Shown: positions 16,630 through 24,628, counted from the stretch's first letter. The stretch: DNA of 37,280 nucleotides from DATGZX01 sp035296965 (GCA_035296965.1 DATGZX010000209.1:1-37280); one strand, 5' to 3'. The notes: generated from the sequence alone by a model not told the origin. Numbers and translations are program-made.

Positions 16630-18102
16630 TCAGGTTCTACCACTAAGATAATCCAGCTCGACTTGCTCCGCAATCAGCTGCCCAGTGCCAATTGATTCAC
16701 GATCTGAATTCAGGGCGATGAGCTGAACCTGTAGCGGACCCTGAGGGTCGTACAGCTTTCTTTCGCGTAGCGCCCTGAACGTCTTAAGTCCATCGAGAAA
16801 AACGGAGGTCAACGACCGCCCCCGATGGCCATGCTCCTCACTGGAACCGGTTGGGAAGAAAGAAAACGAACCGATGAAGTGTGCATCGCTTACGGGCGTA
16901 TCTCGGGTGACGCTGGGACAATTGACAAAGACTCGCACATCTAGATCCGAACCTTCGGGCGGCCTAATTCCTCGAATCGTCACGCGGATCTCTGACTCCT
17001 TCAAAGATTGGAGTGGAGCGTTAGCCAAAAATCCCAAGTGTTCTCGGAGCTTTCCCGAAGGAAAAAGATCGATGATGGCGGCAGTACCGACTCTCAGAGC
17101 ATCGGAGATTTTACTGGAAGCACGGAATTCTTCCGACACAGACTCATGTCCAACACCGTCTCCTGAAGGACGCTGCTCGCCCGCGGTCGTCTCCGCCTGC
17201 GTATCGTACCTGTATCCCAGATCATGGGTGTTAAGAGTCTCTTGCACTTTCATGCTTGTGGGGTTTCCTTCAAAGTCGAAAAAATCCAGTGGCAGCTCAA
17301 GCCATGTCTTCGCCGCGGGCATGCTCTTCGGATGTGCTGTCACCCACGTCGTCCATAGTCGATCAACATTCGCATGATGCAGCCAAAAGAGGGGATCCAG
17401 AGGCGACATGAAAGTACGCATGTTGCCCCCAACAAAATTGTGAATGTGATTGTGAGGTGAGGACTCTAATCTACCCTGACCAGGTTGCTTTTCGGGCTGC
17501 AACTCCTTAGTTGCGCCACCCGCGAATGTCTCGAAATCGTTGATCGCTAATATGCGGTCTACGATCTCCTTCCCCACGAACTCGTCTTTGGCCTTGTCCT
17601 GCTTTGCGGCTTTCCGCGTTCCGTCAGAAAAAGGTTCGTCCCAGAATGCCTGCGGAATCGTCGGGCTCTTAGTCCAATTCCAGTAGGGGAGAGTGAACGC
17701 ATCGTCCCCAGACGCCTTTCGGCAGATTTTTTCAAAGTAGTAAAGGTACGCCCTGTGCCAAGGCAGGAAAAACCAGTTGCCGTGGGGGCATGATACCTGA
17801 TGAATATTTGCCTGTCCTCGCCATCCCGCACGAGGGTTCTTTGATTCCTTTTTCATCACCTCGATAGCATGCTTCAAGACAGCAATTTCATTCGGTGTCG
17901 CCTTTTCGATGTCCTTTCTGACCAGGATCTTCCCACGAGCGATTCCGACCAGAGGCGCCCCAGAGTCGGACGAGCGTGAAACACCGCAGCTAGCTCCCTC
18001 TCCGGCTAAACCAGCCCCTAGGCCGGCAAGGGCCACAGATTTCAAGAATCTCCGCCGTGTCGGATAACGAACCTGGCTCGGCGATCCCGGACCATTGGGC
18101 AT
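16630..18102 (-). CDS. Tat-exported tyrosinase / polyphenol oxidase
   Basis: The 490-residue protein carries a twin-arginine signal (TRRRFLKSVALAGLGAGL, 15-32). The type 3 copper core has CuA ligands His101, His107 and His116 (HQVSCPHGNWFFLPWHRAY) and CuB ligands in SPHNHIHNF (His217, His221) and FWLHHANVDRLW (His242 or His243). A linker and C-terminal beta domain (about 360-490) follow. Such enzymes oxidise mono- or diphenols to quinones outside the cytoplasm, and Tat export fits a cofactor-loaded fold. GGGGAG before the ATG at 18102 supports the start. It forms a probable two-gene unit with the downstream domain-sharing protein. It is an unusual cargo beside phage and replication genes. Confidence 0.92.
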   Translation of the reverse strand: MPNGPGSPSQVRYPTRRRFLKSVALAGLGAGLAGEGASCGVSRSSDSGAPLVGIARGKILVRKDIEKATPNEIAVLKHAIEVMKKESKNPRAGWRGQANIHQVSCPHGNWFFLPWHRAYLYYFEKICRKASGDDAFTLPYWNWTKSPTIPQAFWDEPFSDGTRKAAKQDKAKDEFVGKEIVDRILAINDFETFAGGATKELQPEKQPGQGRLESSPHNHIHNFVGGNMRTFMSPLDPLFWLHHANVDRLWTTWVTAHPKSMPAAKTWLELPLDFFDFEGNPTSMKVQETLNTHDLGYRYDTQAETTAGEQRPSGDGVGHESVSEEFRASSKISDALRVGTAAIIDLFPSGKLREHLGFLANAPLQSLKESEIRVTIRGIRPPEGSDLDVRVFVNCPSVTRDTPVSDAHFIGSFSFFPTGSSEEHGHRGRSLTSVFLDGLKTFRALRERKLYDPQGPLQVQLIALNSDRESIGTGQLIAEQVELDYLSGRT

Positions 18103-18353
18103 TTTTATCTCCCCTTGTAGGTTATGAGGGAGGGACGAAGGCGCATATGTCATAACGGCCTGGGCCCGACCTTGGTTCAAGATTGTGCCATTCGAGTTGC
18201 TGTGACGCAACAAGAATCTGCTAACCAAAAATCCCGGGTCGGTGAACAGGCTCAACCTGGGTCGCGGTACGGTGCAGTGAGAATCTCTTCCCACTCTCCT
18301 TCCGTCGGCTTCAACCACCAGCCGCGGAGTTATTCACCATCGTCGCCCAAGAC

Positions 18354-18434
18354 CTATTGGCCCTGGTCATCGCGGTAGACTGGCCGGCGAACCCCGTCGG
18401 TAAAATCGCGCTCGCCAATGATGGGGTCAGGCAT
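18354..18434 (-). CDS. Very small phage-type ORF, possibly truncated
   Basis: The frame encodes 26 residues, MPDPIIGERDFTDGVRRPVY and a short tail, ending in TAG. The start overlaps the end of the upstream broken gene by eight bases. The DFTDGVRRPVY motif resembles small planctomycete phage or element proteins, where more sequence normally follows, so it may be a truncated piece. Only the overlap and the sequence character support it. Confidence 0.35.
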   Translation of the reverse strand: MPDPIIGERDFTDGVRRPVYRDDQGQ

Positions 18435-18634
18435 GCACCGCCTCCTCTGGTGGCTGTTCCGCCGGCTCGAGCCACTCCTCACGCATGAACATGCACTTTC
18501 GGTCGGGGAATTCCACCGTATAATGTGAGCCATCGGGATCGGGCACGCGTTGATGATCTTTCCGCCTCTCCCTGGTGATGCTCGCACACCGAGCGAACGG
18601 CCTTGCGGACCAGGTGCTTCCAGTGGTCGATCAT
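18427..18634 (-). pseudogene. Small gene broken by a frameshift
   Basis: An ATG at 18634, with AGAGGG eight bases upstream, opens MIDHWKHLVRKAVRSVCEHH. Around 18560-18575 protein-like coding moves to another frame, which gives RKDHQRVPDPDGSHYTVEF, PDRKCMFMREEWLEP and a TGA at 18427. Joined, the parts would make a product of roughly 68 residues. If no frameshift exists, the second frame could start at a GTG at 18546 (39 residues). I do not recognise the family, but the style is that of small phage accessory proteins. Confidence 0.45.
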
Positions 18635-18792
18635 TGCTTAGGCCCTCTGTCCCGGTTCTGGTCGATCTGTGCACCATGCCTGCGGTGGCTAACGAGCGCT
18701 GTAGGGCACAAGCCCGCGGCCGATGGGCAGCTGGCGCGATCATCAAGCTAGCTGCCGGGCCAAGCGTTCGTGCCCCACACATGTCGAATCTG

Positions 18793-19527
18793 CTATGGAC
18801 CAAGACCAGTTCGGGAATCAACAATGCGCATCAGATGACTCGCCAACACGATCAATTCGACAGCCTCGCCTGGGTCGCTGATTGGCATTCGACGATGCCC
18901 AGTCGAATTTCGGTAGCAGCCGTAACTTCCAGCGAAGAGATGGGACAAAGCTTCCTGTTCACCCTTGGGAAGCGTGGCATCCGTCAGTGGGCCCGCGCCA
19001 GTAGCGAACGCCTTGCGCATCAGCTCTACGCCAAAATCTGTTGACTGGAATTTGCCAGCATCCCGCACCGCGATTTCAACTTCCTTGAAGGCGCAGAACA
19101 CCGCAGTTTCGTAGTCTCCTGTCCGGAAAGGAGCCCAGACTTTCGCCGCGATGGTGGGATGCAGGAGTTTGTGAGGAAGAAGGTCGGCTCTCCGCATGGC
19201 CTCTAGGTCAGTTCTGGTCTTTGCTCGCCTACCCCGCTTTGTGACAAACCAGGTCTGATCGATCGCCGCAATGAATCCTTCTCGCGCCAGCCAGCTCCAG
19301 GCCTCAACCAATGCTCGTTGCGCTTGTTGTTCATAGCGGTGTGTCTGACCGAGCATGGAACTTATAAAGTTGTCCGAAGTAAAGTAATCGCACTTGGCTT
19401 GCCCCTCATCGTCCGCGTACCGACAGAGCACCTGGAGCACATAACCAGCAAGCTCTTCAGGCTCAAGTGCAATGGCCTGATCGAGAGTCAGAGGAGCCAA
19501 GTTCCGAAGGAACTCCGTTGACGGCAT
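18793..19527 (-). CDS. TIGR02391 (Ymh)-family protein with HEPN RNase motif
   Basis: The 244-residue protein matches the TIGR02391/Ymh layout. The N-terminal part is helical (1-115). The conserved C-terminal domain runs LLHPTIAAKVWAPFRTGDYE (121-140), AVFCAFKEVEIAVRDAGKF (142-160), VELMRKAFATGAGPLTDATL (167-186) and HLFAGSYGCYRNSTGHRR (196-213). The RNSTGH stretch (206-211) is the R-x4-H signature of HEPN ribonucleases. Members of this family often occur in mobile elements and defence islands. An RNA-cleaving abortive-infection role is plausible but unproven. The start at 19527 is the first in frame, with a GAGGATTCG stretch upstream. It is divergent from the gene at 19772. Confidence 0.8.
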   Translation of the reverse strand: MPSTEFLRNLAPLTLDQAIALEPEELAGYVLQVLCRYADDEGQAKCDYFTSDNFISSMLGQTHRYEQQAQRALVEAWSWLAREGFIAAIDQTWFVTKRGRRAKTRTDLEAMRRADLLPHKLLHPTIAAKVWAPFRTGDYETAVFCAFKEVEIAVRDAGKFQSTDFGVELMRKAFATGAGPLTDATLPKGEQEALSHLFAGSYGCYRNSTGHRRMPISDPGEAVELIVLASHLMRIVDSRTGLGP

Positions 19528-19708
19528 TGGACGAATCCTCTACAGATCGGTGAACACCACCTCTAGGGCATTGAGTGCACCAGTGCCTGATTTAGGCTCG
19601 CAATCATTCTTGCCACCAGCTGGCGTAGAGGCAGGCGCAACACAATCATTATAATCTGGTCATGGCAACAGTCGATCGGCCAATCGGCTGGCTGCTTTCG
19701 GTTCCTTT

Positions 19709-19752
19709 GCCGCGGTCACGCCGGGACATGCACCCCGGCGCTGGCCCGCGGC
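19709..19752. repeat. Nested hairpin in the leader of the 451-residue gene
   Basis: Two perfect 7-bp stems are nested: GCCGCGG (19709-19715) with CCGCGGC (19746-19752), and inside it CGCCGGG (19719-19725) with CCCGGCG (19734-19740) around ACATGCAC. The structure ends eight bases before the AAGGGG ribosome-binding site at 19760-19765. It could control translation, be a dyad operator, or be a replication/transfer site. Confidence 0.65.
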
Positions 19753-19771
19753 GTGCATGAAGGGGCAAAGG

Positions 19772-21127
19772 ATGTGTCCAGAATCTGCAACGAAGCCAGC
19801 CGACGAAAACCGCGCACTATTTCCCTATCAGCCGAAACGGCCATTCTGTTTTTACGACGCTAACGAAGAGCCAAAGCGTCGCCCCGTCCAACCGCTCCCG
19901 GCCGGGGCGCCCGGCGAGAACCTGGCAATTGGCGTCGTGCCCCTTACGGTGATCGGTCAGATTTACCCGCCCACCGATGTGGTTAAGCGGGCCGAGGCGA
20001 TCATCAAATTGGTAGACCTTCTGCGGGCTCGCGGCAAGGAGCCGCAAATCGACAGCTTGAGCGCGCGCCGGCTCGTTCCAAACCCGGTTGATCCTATATG
20101 CGATCCTTGTCGAGCGGCGATCGCTCTGTACCGCCGAGCTATGCTGGATGACGGCGGACGGCGGCTGATGGCCGAACTGGTCGAGCTGGATCGCTTCCCC
20201 GAGGATTGGGTGGGTGATTACCACATCCAGTTAGCCAAACAATACGTCCGGGAAGTTTACGAATGGGTAAGAGAGGGGCTGGTCAAAGCAGTTTTGGCTG
20301 ACGCGAGCCCCAGCGATCGCCCTGATGGCACGATGGCTCCATTGGGGCGAGAAGGCGGCGATGATAGCAAGGCTCTGCCCGATGGCGCTGGGCAAGGCGT
20401 CGCCTGGCAGTTCCGCCCGCTAGAAGATCATGGCGAACCTCGGCGACGGCTGGTCCAGCTCATTCCACTCGAGGGATCCGGGGAGACCCCGGAAACTTGC
20501 ATTGCGGCTCTACTGGCCGGGCGGGTCCGGCATTCCCCAACGCCAGGACTAATCCGCCCGGACGTCGAACTGACCCAGCGCGCCGGATGCTTGATCGACC
20601 TGGTGACGGAGATTCAGAAGGTTGGTCGAGAAGCGCAGATCGATGCTCTTCAACCCCATGGCGACATGGCCAAGGGCAAGGCGATCGAGTGGTATAAACT
20701 TGCAATGTTGGATGACGGCGGCGAACGCCTCAGAGCGTCGATGCTCACCCTTGGCCAGTGCCAGGACGAAGATTTTGTACGGCAAGTGCACGACTGGGCC
20801 CGGGAAGGGCTGGTGAGAGAGATGCTGGAGCCATTGGTGATCAACGTGCGCGAGCAGACAGAAATTGCCCCATCAAACGGAGGTTCACAGCTTCAAGAAA
20901 TCGCGCCAGGACCAAGGGCCACTAGCAACGAGCTTGCCGAATTCTACGGCCTTCCACCTAATGCTCTCCGGAGAAGACTCGAGCGCTACCGGTCGAAGAA
21001 CGCCACGGGCTGGTCTGAGGACACGGAGGCCTCCCGGAACTCGTCGCGCTACATCTATGAAACTACGGCCGTCATGCACATCATTGAGTCCTTAAAATCG
21101 TCCGCCGAACGTCCGTCGAAAGAATAA
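19772..21127 (+). CDS. Protein with internal duplication and C-terminal DNA-binding-like domain
   Basis: The 451-residue protein contains two diverged copies of a module of about 150 residues. Matching landmarks are KEPQIDSLSARR / REAQIDALQPHG, ALYRRAMLDDGGRRLMAEL / EWYKLAMLDDGGERLRASM, and REVYEWVREGLVKAVL / RQVHDWAREGLVREML. The C-terminal 75 residues (ATSNELAEFYGLPPNALRRR, then SSRYIYETTAVMHIIESL) look like a helix-turn-helix domain. I do not recognise the family. Its place upstream of direct repeats, a small HTH gene and a primase suggests a replication or maintenance role in the element. The ATG at 19772 has AAGGGG six bases upstream; an ATG at 19757 inside the preceding sequence is an alternative. 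Confidence 0.75.
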   Translation: MCPESATKPADENRALFPYQPKRPFCFYDANEEPKRRPVQPLPAGAPGENLAIGVVPLTVIGQIYPPTDVVKRAEAIIKLVDLLRARGKEPQIDSLSARRLVPNPVDPICDPCRAAIALYRRAMLDDGGRRLMAELVELDRFPEDWVGDYHIQLAKQYVREVYEWVREGLVKAVLADASPSDRPDGTMAPLGREGGDDSKALPDGAGQGVAWQFRPLEDHGEPRRRLVQLIPLEGSGETPETCIAALLAGRVRHSPTPGLIRPDVELTQRAGCLIDLVTEIQKVGREAQIDALQPHGDMAKGKAIEWYKLAMLDDGGERLRASMLTLGQCQDEDFVRQVHDWAREGLVREMLEPLVINVREQTEIAPSNGGSQLQEIAPGPRATSNELAEFYGLPPNALRRRLERYRSKNATGWSEDTEASRNSSRYIYETTAVMHIIESLKSSAERPSKE

Positions 21128-21196
21128 TCTAAAGAGAAAACACCGCAAATTATCGTGTCCGTCAGAAGGACGCGCGTCCGTCGAACGTCCGCCGAC
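21099..21196 (+). repeat. Two tandem pairs of 11-bp direct repeats
   Basis: CGTCCGCCGAA (21099-21109) is followed directly by CGTCCGTCGAA (21110-21120) at the 3' end of the duplicated-module gene. CGTCCGTCGAA (21175-21185) is followed directly by CGTCCGCCGAC (21186-21196) in the spacer. Degenerate copies (TGTCCGTCAGAA, ACGTCCATCCG) lie nearby. Head-to-tail 11-mers of this kind look like iterons or protein-binding sites, perhaps for the adjacent DNA-binding-like protein. Confidence 0.6.
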
Positions 21197-21231
21197 AACA
21201 CGTCCATCCGTGTGGCAGGTATTCTCTGGCC

Positions 21232-21405
21232 ATGCGCCAAACACCAAAACTTTCCGACCTGTCGCTATGCGAGCTGAGGGAGACCCTGCGGGCAACCCTA
21301 CGGCTCTTCGGCCGGGAAACTGAGACCACGACAAAATTGCGCAGGCTGATCGCCGTGAAGGAGCTTGCCCAGTTGTCTCCAAGGAAGGGGGCGCGTCGTC
21401 GCTAG
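21232..21405 (+). CDS. Small basic protein, 57 residues
   Basis: An ATG at 21232 opens a frame with LSDLSLCELRETLRATLRLF and a basic end KGARRR before TAG. It is helical and charged, and its codon use is like its neighbours. The end overlaps the possible start of the next HTH gene by about 40 bases. No convincing ribosome-binding site is visible. It is probably an accessory gene of the element, with unknown function. Confidence 0.45.
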   Translation: MRQTPKLSDLSLCELRETLRATLRLFGRETETTTKLRRLIAVKELAQLSPRKGARRR

Positions 21406-21691
21406 CCTGCCTGCCGCAACCCTCACCCTTGCTCCAGAAGCGCTAAAGCCGCTGGTCGAGTCCGTGGTGCGCGAGGTGCTCAGCCAGATCGAGGAAGCGG
21501 GACTGGGCAACGGACGCCTGGCCTGGTCTGAAGTAGAAGCCGCGGGCCTGCTCGGTATGGCGGCGCACGTGCTGCGCGACGAGCGTCGCCGCGGACGGAT
21601 CTCAGCCAGTGTTGGGCCAGGACGCAGGATCTTGTACACGCGTGCCGACTTGCTGGGATACCTGGCGTCACGGCGATGGGAGAAGGAATGA
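21365..21691 (+). CDS. Small helix-turn-helix (excisionase/AlpA-like) protein
   Basis: The frame encodes up to 108 residues. The C-terminal half (RLAWSEVEAAGLLGMAAHVL, DERRRGRISASVGPGRRILY, TRADLLGYL) has the MerR/excisionase HTH_17 pattern: a helix-turn-helix, a basic wing and a final helix. The N-terminal half is an amphipathic helix (PEALKPLVESVVREVLSQIE). The true start is unclear: the TTG at 21365 is the only early candidate and has no well-spaced ribosome-binding site. Such proteins direct excision or activate genes in integrated elements. A second one lies at 25232. Confidence 0.6.
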   Translation: MPSCLQGRGRVVASLPAATLTLAPEALKPLVESVVREVLSQIEEAGLGNGRLAWSEVEAAGLLGMAAHVLRDERRRGRISASVGPGRRILYTRADLLGYLASRRWEKE

Positions 21692-21811
21692 CGGTAATGG
21701 CTATGGAGAGCCGGCCTCGAGCCCCTTCGGCTTGCGGCAACGATGCCCGCCGCGGCTGCCCGAGATGAGGCACCCAGCGCTTGCCGTGCTGTGAAAAGTC
21801 CAGGATGACGA

Positions 21812-22081
21812 ATGAGTGATGTTGATCAGGTAAACGTTGGCCCACTGGATAACGACACGTTGCTGGCGATGGAAGCCGTCATTACGGACGCGAAAGGTCC
21901 GGTGCCCGTGCTTGACGTTACGGAAGTCCAGCAGTTCTTGGCGGCTAATCTCGGGTTCGCCGAAAGTTTGCCTGTGTGCTGGGGTGGCAACTGCACTGAG
22001 CAAAAACTATTCGGCAAGCTGGATACATTCAGCAACGGCGAAGAAGGGCTCGAGCTGTTGCAGGTTAGGCGGTGGGAATGA
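21812..22081 (+). CDS. Small acidic hypothetical protein, 89 residues
   Basis: The product is acidic, with the segments VPVLDVTEVQQFLAANLGFA and LPVCWGGNCTEQKLFGKL. I do not recognise it. The ATG at 21812 has AGGA about seven bases upstream. It lies between the HTH gene and the primase gene on the same strand and is probably co-transcribed with them. A role in replication control or host interaction would be a guess. Confidence 0.5.
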   Translation: MSDVDQVNVGPLDNDTLLAMEAVITDAKGPVPVLDVTEVQQFLAANLGFAESLPVCWGGNCTEQKLFGKLDTFSNGEEGLELLQVRRWE

Positions 22082-22153
22082 GCACAGGGCAGAGGCGCAG
22101 GCCGACCGGGGAAACGGTCGGCGCTGCAGAAACTGGTGAACAGGGATACCCAA

Positions 22154-24436
22154 ATGGTAGCGTCACAGGGAACCAATGGCAATGGCCAGGCGCAGGCGGC
22201 GGAGATAGCTGCAGCGTGCGCTCGCTTCGTCACCGAGCCGGACCAGCTCATTGAATTGCGCGGGCTGCACGCAGGGAAAGCCGGGACCGTTTCCGGATAT
22301 TTCACTGATCTGAAAAAGCTCGGCGAAGCCGCACAGTACTACAGCGGCAAAGCGCAAGGCCTGTACATCACACCCAACCCGGTCAGAGGCGATCTTCTCG
22401 CGCGGGCGAAGAACCGCGTTATCGAACGGGCCCAACACACAACCAGCGACGCCGACATTCTGGGGTTGCGCTGGATGTTGACTGACTTCGATCCCGTTCG
22501 GCCCGCTGGCATCTCGTCAACGGACGCCGAGCATGCCGCGGCTTTGGCCCGCGCCAGGGACTGCCGTGATTATTTGGGAAGCTTCGGTTGGCCATCGCCG
22601 ATCTATGGCGACTCCTCGAACGGAGCCCACCTATCTTACGCCATCGATCTGCCAAACGAACCCTGGGCGATCGAGTTGCTGAAGAAGTGTTTGCAAGTTC
22701 TCAGCTCTCGCTTCTCAGATAAGAGTGTTGCCGTTGATCTCAAGACCTGCAATCCGGCGCGAATATGGAAATGCTATGGGGCGCTGAGTTGCAAGGGCGA
22801 CAACCTGCCAGAGCGCCCACATCGGTACGCGAAGGTCTTGGAGGCGCCGGGCCCCTTAGTTCGGGTGCCAAAGGATCTGCTGGAAGCGCTGGCTGCGAAA
22901 TTAGTGCCACCACCGCCACCGCAGAGTTCAGAACGCACTCGTCAAGATGGCACCTACTCCCGTTTGAAAGTCGAGCAGTGGCTGCAGGACAGAGGTCGAG
23001 GCTTTAAGGTGAAGCTGACACCGACGCCTGACGGCCGGACGGTCTACATCCTGACTGAGTGCCCTTTCGATCAGGCCCACGGTGGTAACGGCGAAGTATC
23101 CATCATGCAGAACAGCAGCGGCAAGCTCTCGGCGGCCTGCATGCACAATTCCTGCGATGGGAAGGGCTGGCAGGAATTCAAGGTTGCTATCGGCGCTCCC
23201 GACGGTCATCACTATGATCCGCCTTTGTCCGGGAATGGGCGATTGCGCGAAAACAGCACTAGCCCAAGGGCGCCACAGGTCGCGACCGTCTTCGATGTCG
23301 GGCCTCTGCAACTCTATCCAGATGCACCGCGCCGGTCCGGAGGAACCGGTAAAATCACCGTTCCTGTCAAAGTAATGCGTGGTCAACTTTTTCTGGACCA
23401 GATCCCACTTTCAAACTCGGCAACCGGCCGTAGGCAAGTCGTATCCCTCCTTTCGCACCATCTCGGCAAAAACGCCAGCGAGCACCGGGAGAAATCACAC
23501 CAAGTGCTCGGGCTGATTATCGCTCAGGGAATTGAGTTGCTGGCCGGGTCACAATCGATCGACGAAGGCCGTTGGCTCCGCGACATCGTTGGGCCGAACG
23601 CGTCCAAGTCCCTCAAGATAGTGTGCCGTACGGACCGTGGCGTCTGGAGTGAATCGCGTGGTTGTGAGATCACGCGGGCCGATTACCTTTCATGTACGCC
23701 AGGATGGTTGGTTGACGAGGCGGAGGAGGCTGTCGACGCACCCCACGACGCGAATGGCGTCGTCAATCGCCACATGCTTCTCAAGGCGATCAAGAGCGAA
23801 CTGGAGGTCAGTTGGGCGGATCTGATAGACAAGCTACCTCTTGCCTCTGGTGCCGACTTGAATCAGAACACCGCGGTGGGAAGGAAATTCCGCGAGGCGA
23901 TGGTGAGACTGTTGACAGCGACGCAAACATTTGAAGTATCGCGGACTGTCGAGGGAACGAACGGGAAATCCGTGGCAGCGCGCGCCAGCCTCATTTCCAG
24001 GGTTCGGTCCCAATTCGCTCAGCAGCGACCGGGCATGAGGGCATCCGCACGAGAAAGATGGAGAGAGGTCCAAAAGGCTTTCGCTGCCTGGTGGCGCCCC
24101 CACGTCGGCGCTGATGGTGAGCTTACGGTGGTATTGGCCATACGCTGGGAGCTGGTCGGCCAGATTCATGTTGAACTCCCTGGCGTCCACGACCAAGCAT
24201 CCCTGACCTCACTTGGTCTGAAATTTGGCGTTTTGAGCGAGATGCCAAGGGTTCCAACCAGACTTTCTGGCGGAAGGCACCTCGCCGTGATTTCCCAAGA
24301 CCTGACGCAAGAACTGTTTGATGACCCATCGAAATGGGTCGATGGCCACGCAACCGGCGAGGATGGCGTCACTGAACTGAGTGACAGCGCAGGCGCCGAG
24401 GTTGCTAATCAGCTCGATGATTCGGTGACTCAGTGA
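22154..24436 (+). CDS. Primase-polymerase-like protein with zinc-binding segment, lacking a helicase
   Basis: The 760-residue protein has an N-terminal archaeo-eukaryotic-type primase-polymerase domain. The acidic motif is LTDFDPVRP (109-117, DxD at 111-113), the second motif is YGDSSNGAHLSYAIDLP (151-167) and the third is VAVDLKTCNPARIWKCYG (192-209). A zinc-binding segment follows: CPFDQAHGG (303-311) with AACMHNSCDGKGW (327-339). The last 400 residues (365-760) are unassigned and show no Walker motif, so the SF3 or VirE helicase often fused to such primases is missing. It presumably primes replication of the element and may recruit a host helicase. The ATG at 22154 is preferred; a GTG at 22136 is possible. 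A candidate origin follows directly. Confidence 0.75.
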   Translation: MVASQGTNGNGQAQAAEIAAACARFVTEPDQLIELRGLHAGKAGTVSGYFTDLKKLGEAAQYYSGKAQGLYITPNPVRGDLLARAKNRVIERAQHTTSDADILGLRWMLTDFDPVRPAGISSTDAEHAAALARARDCRDYLGSFGWPSPIYGDSSNGAHLSYAIDLPNEPWAIELLKKCLQVLSSRFSDKSVAVDLKTCNPARIWKCYGALSCKGDNLPERPHRYAKVLEAPGPLVRVPKDLLEALAAKLVPPPPPQSSERTRQDGTYSRLKVEQWLQDRGRGFKVKLTPTPDGRTVYILTECPFDQAHGGNGEVSIMQNSSGKLSAACMHNSCDGKGWQEFKVAIGAPDGHHYDPPLSGNGRLRENSTSPRAPQVATVFDVGPLQLYPDAPRRSGGTGKITVPVKVMRGQLFLDQIPLSNSATGRRQVVSLLSHHLGKNASEHREKSHQVLGLIIAQGIELLAGSQSIDEGRWLRDIVGPNASKSLKIVCRTDRGVWSESRGCEITRADYLSCTPGWLVDEAEEAVDAPHDANGVVNRHMLLKAIKSELEVSWADLIDKLPLASGADLNQNTAVGRKFREAMVRLLTATQTFEVSRTVEGTNGKSVAARASLISRVRSQFAQQRPGMRASARERWREVQKAFAAWWRPHVGADGELTVVLAIRWELVGQIHVELPGVHDQASLTSLGLKFGVLSEMPRVPTRLSGGRHLAVISQDLTQELFDDPSKWVDGHATGEDGVTELSDSAGAEVANQLDDSVTQ

Positions 24437-24628
24437 CTGTCTCGTGGTGACACTGGGCAAGATTCACAAAGGAAGGCTGAGCAGATGATGAGGAATCGGC
24501 TTTTCAGTGACTCAGCGACGCCAGTTACGCCGTCACTGACAGAGGACTGTGGGGTAGTGGTTTTTCTCTCACGCGTGCGCGCGCGTCACTGGAATTATTC
24601 TTGTTCAGTGACGCGCGCGCACGCGTGA
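24368..24628. other. Candidate replication origin: CAGTGAC repeats plus large hairpin
   Basis: Six exact copies of CAGTGAC or its complement occur within 245 bases: 24368-24374 (complement), 24431-24437, 24505-24511, 24532-24538 (complement), 24585-24591 (complement) and 24606-24612. Near-copies such as CGGTGAC lie between them. The cluster starts inside the 3' end of the primase gene and ends in the 23-bp inverted repeat. Repeats plus a strong hairpin directly behind a primase gene is a common layout for plasmid and phage-satellite origins. The function is inferred from layout only. Confidence 0.5.
24569..24628. repeat. Perfect 23-bp inverted repeat forming a GC-rich hairpin
   Basis: The arm at 24569-24591 (begins TCACGCGTGCGCGC, ends GTCACTG) is the exact complement of the arm at 24606-24628. 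The 14-base loop GAATTATTCTTGTT is AT-rich. Outside the arms GTTTTTCTC on the left and AGAAAAAAC on the right extend the pairing with few mismatches. It is the strongest dyad in the window. Confidence 0.85.

Noticed and set aside
18550..19044. Plus-strand open frame of 164 codons
   Set aside because: It is antisense to the broken small gene and the HEPN gene and has no signature.
19499..19510. GTTCCGAAG match to the tRNA anticodon region
   Set aside because: It is only nine bases long and inside the HEPN gene, so too short for an attachment core.
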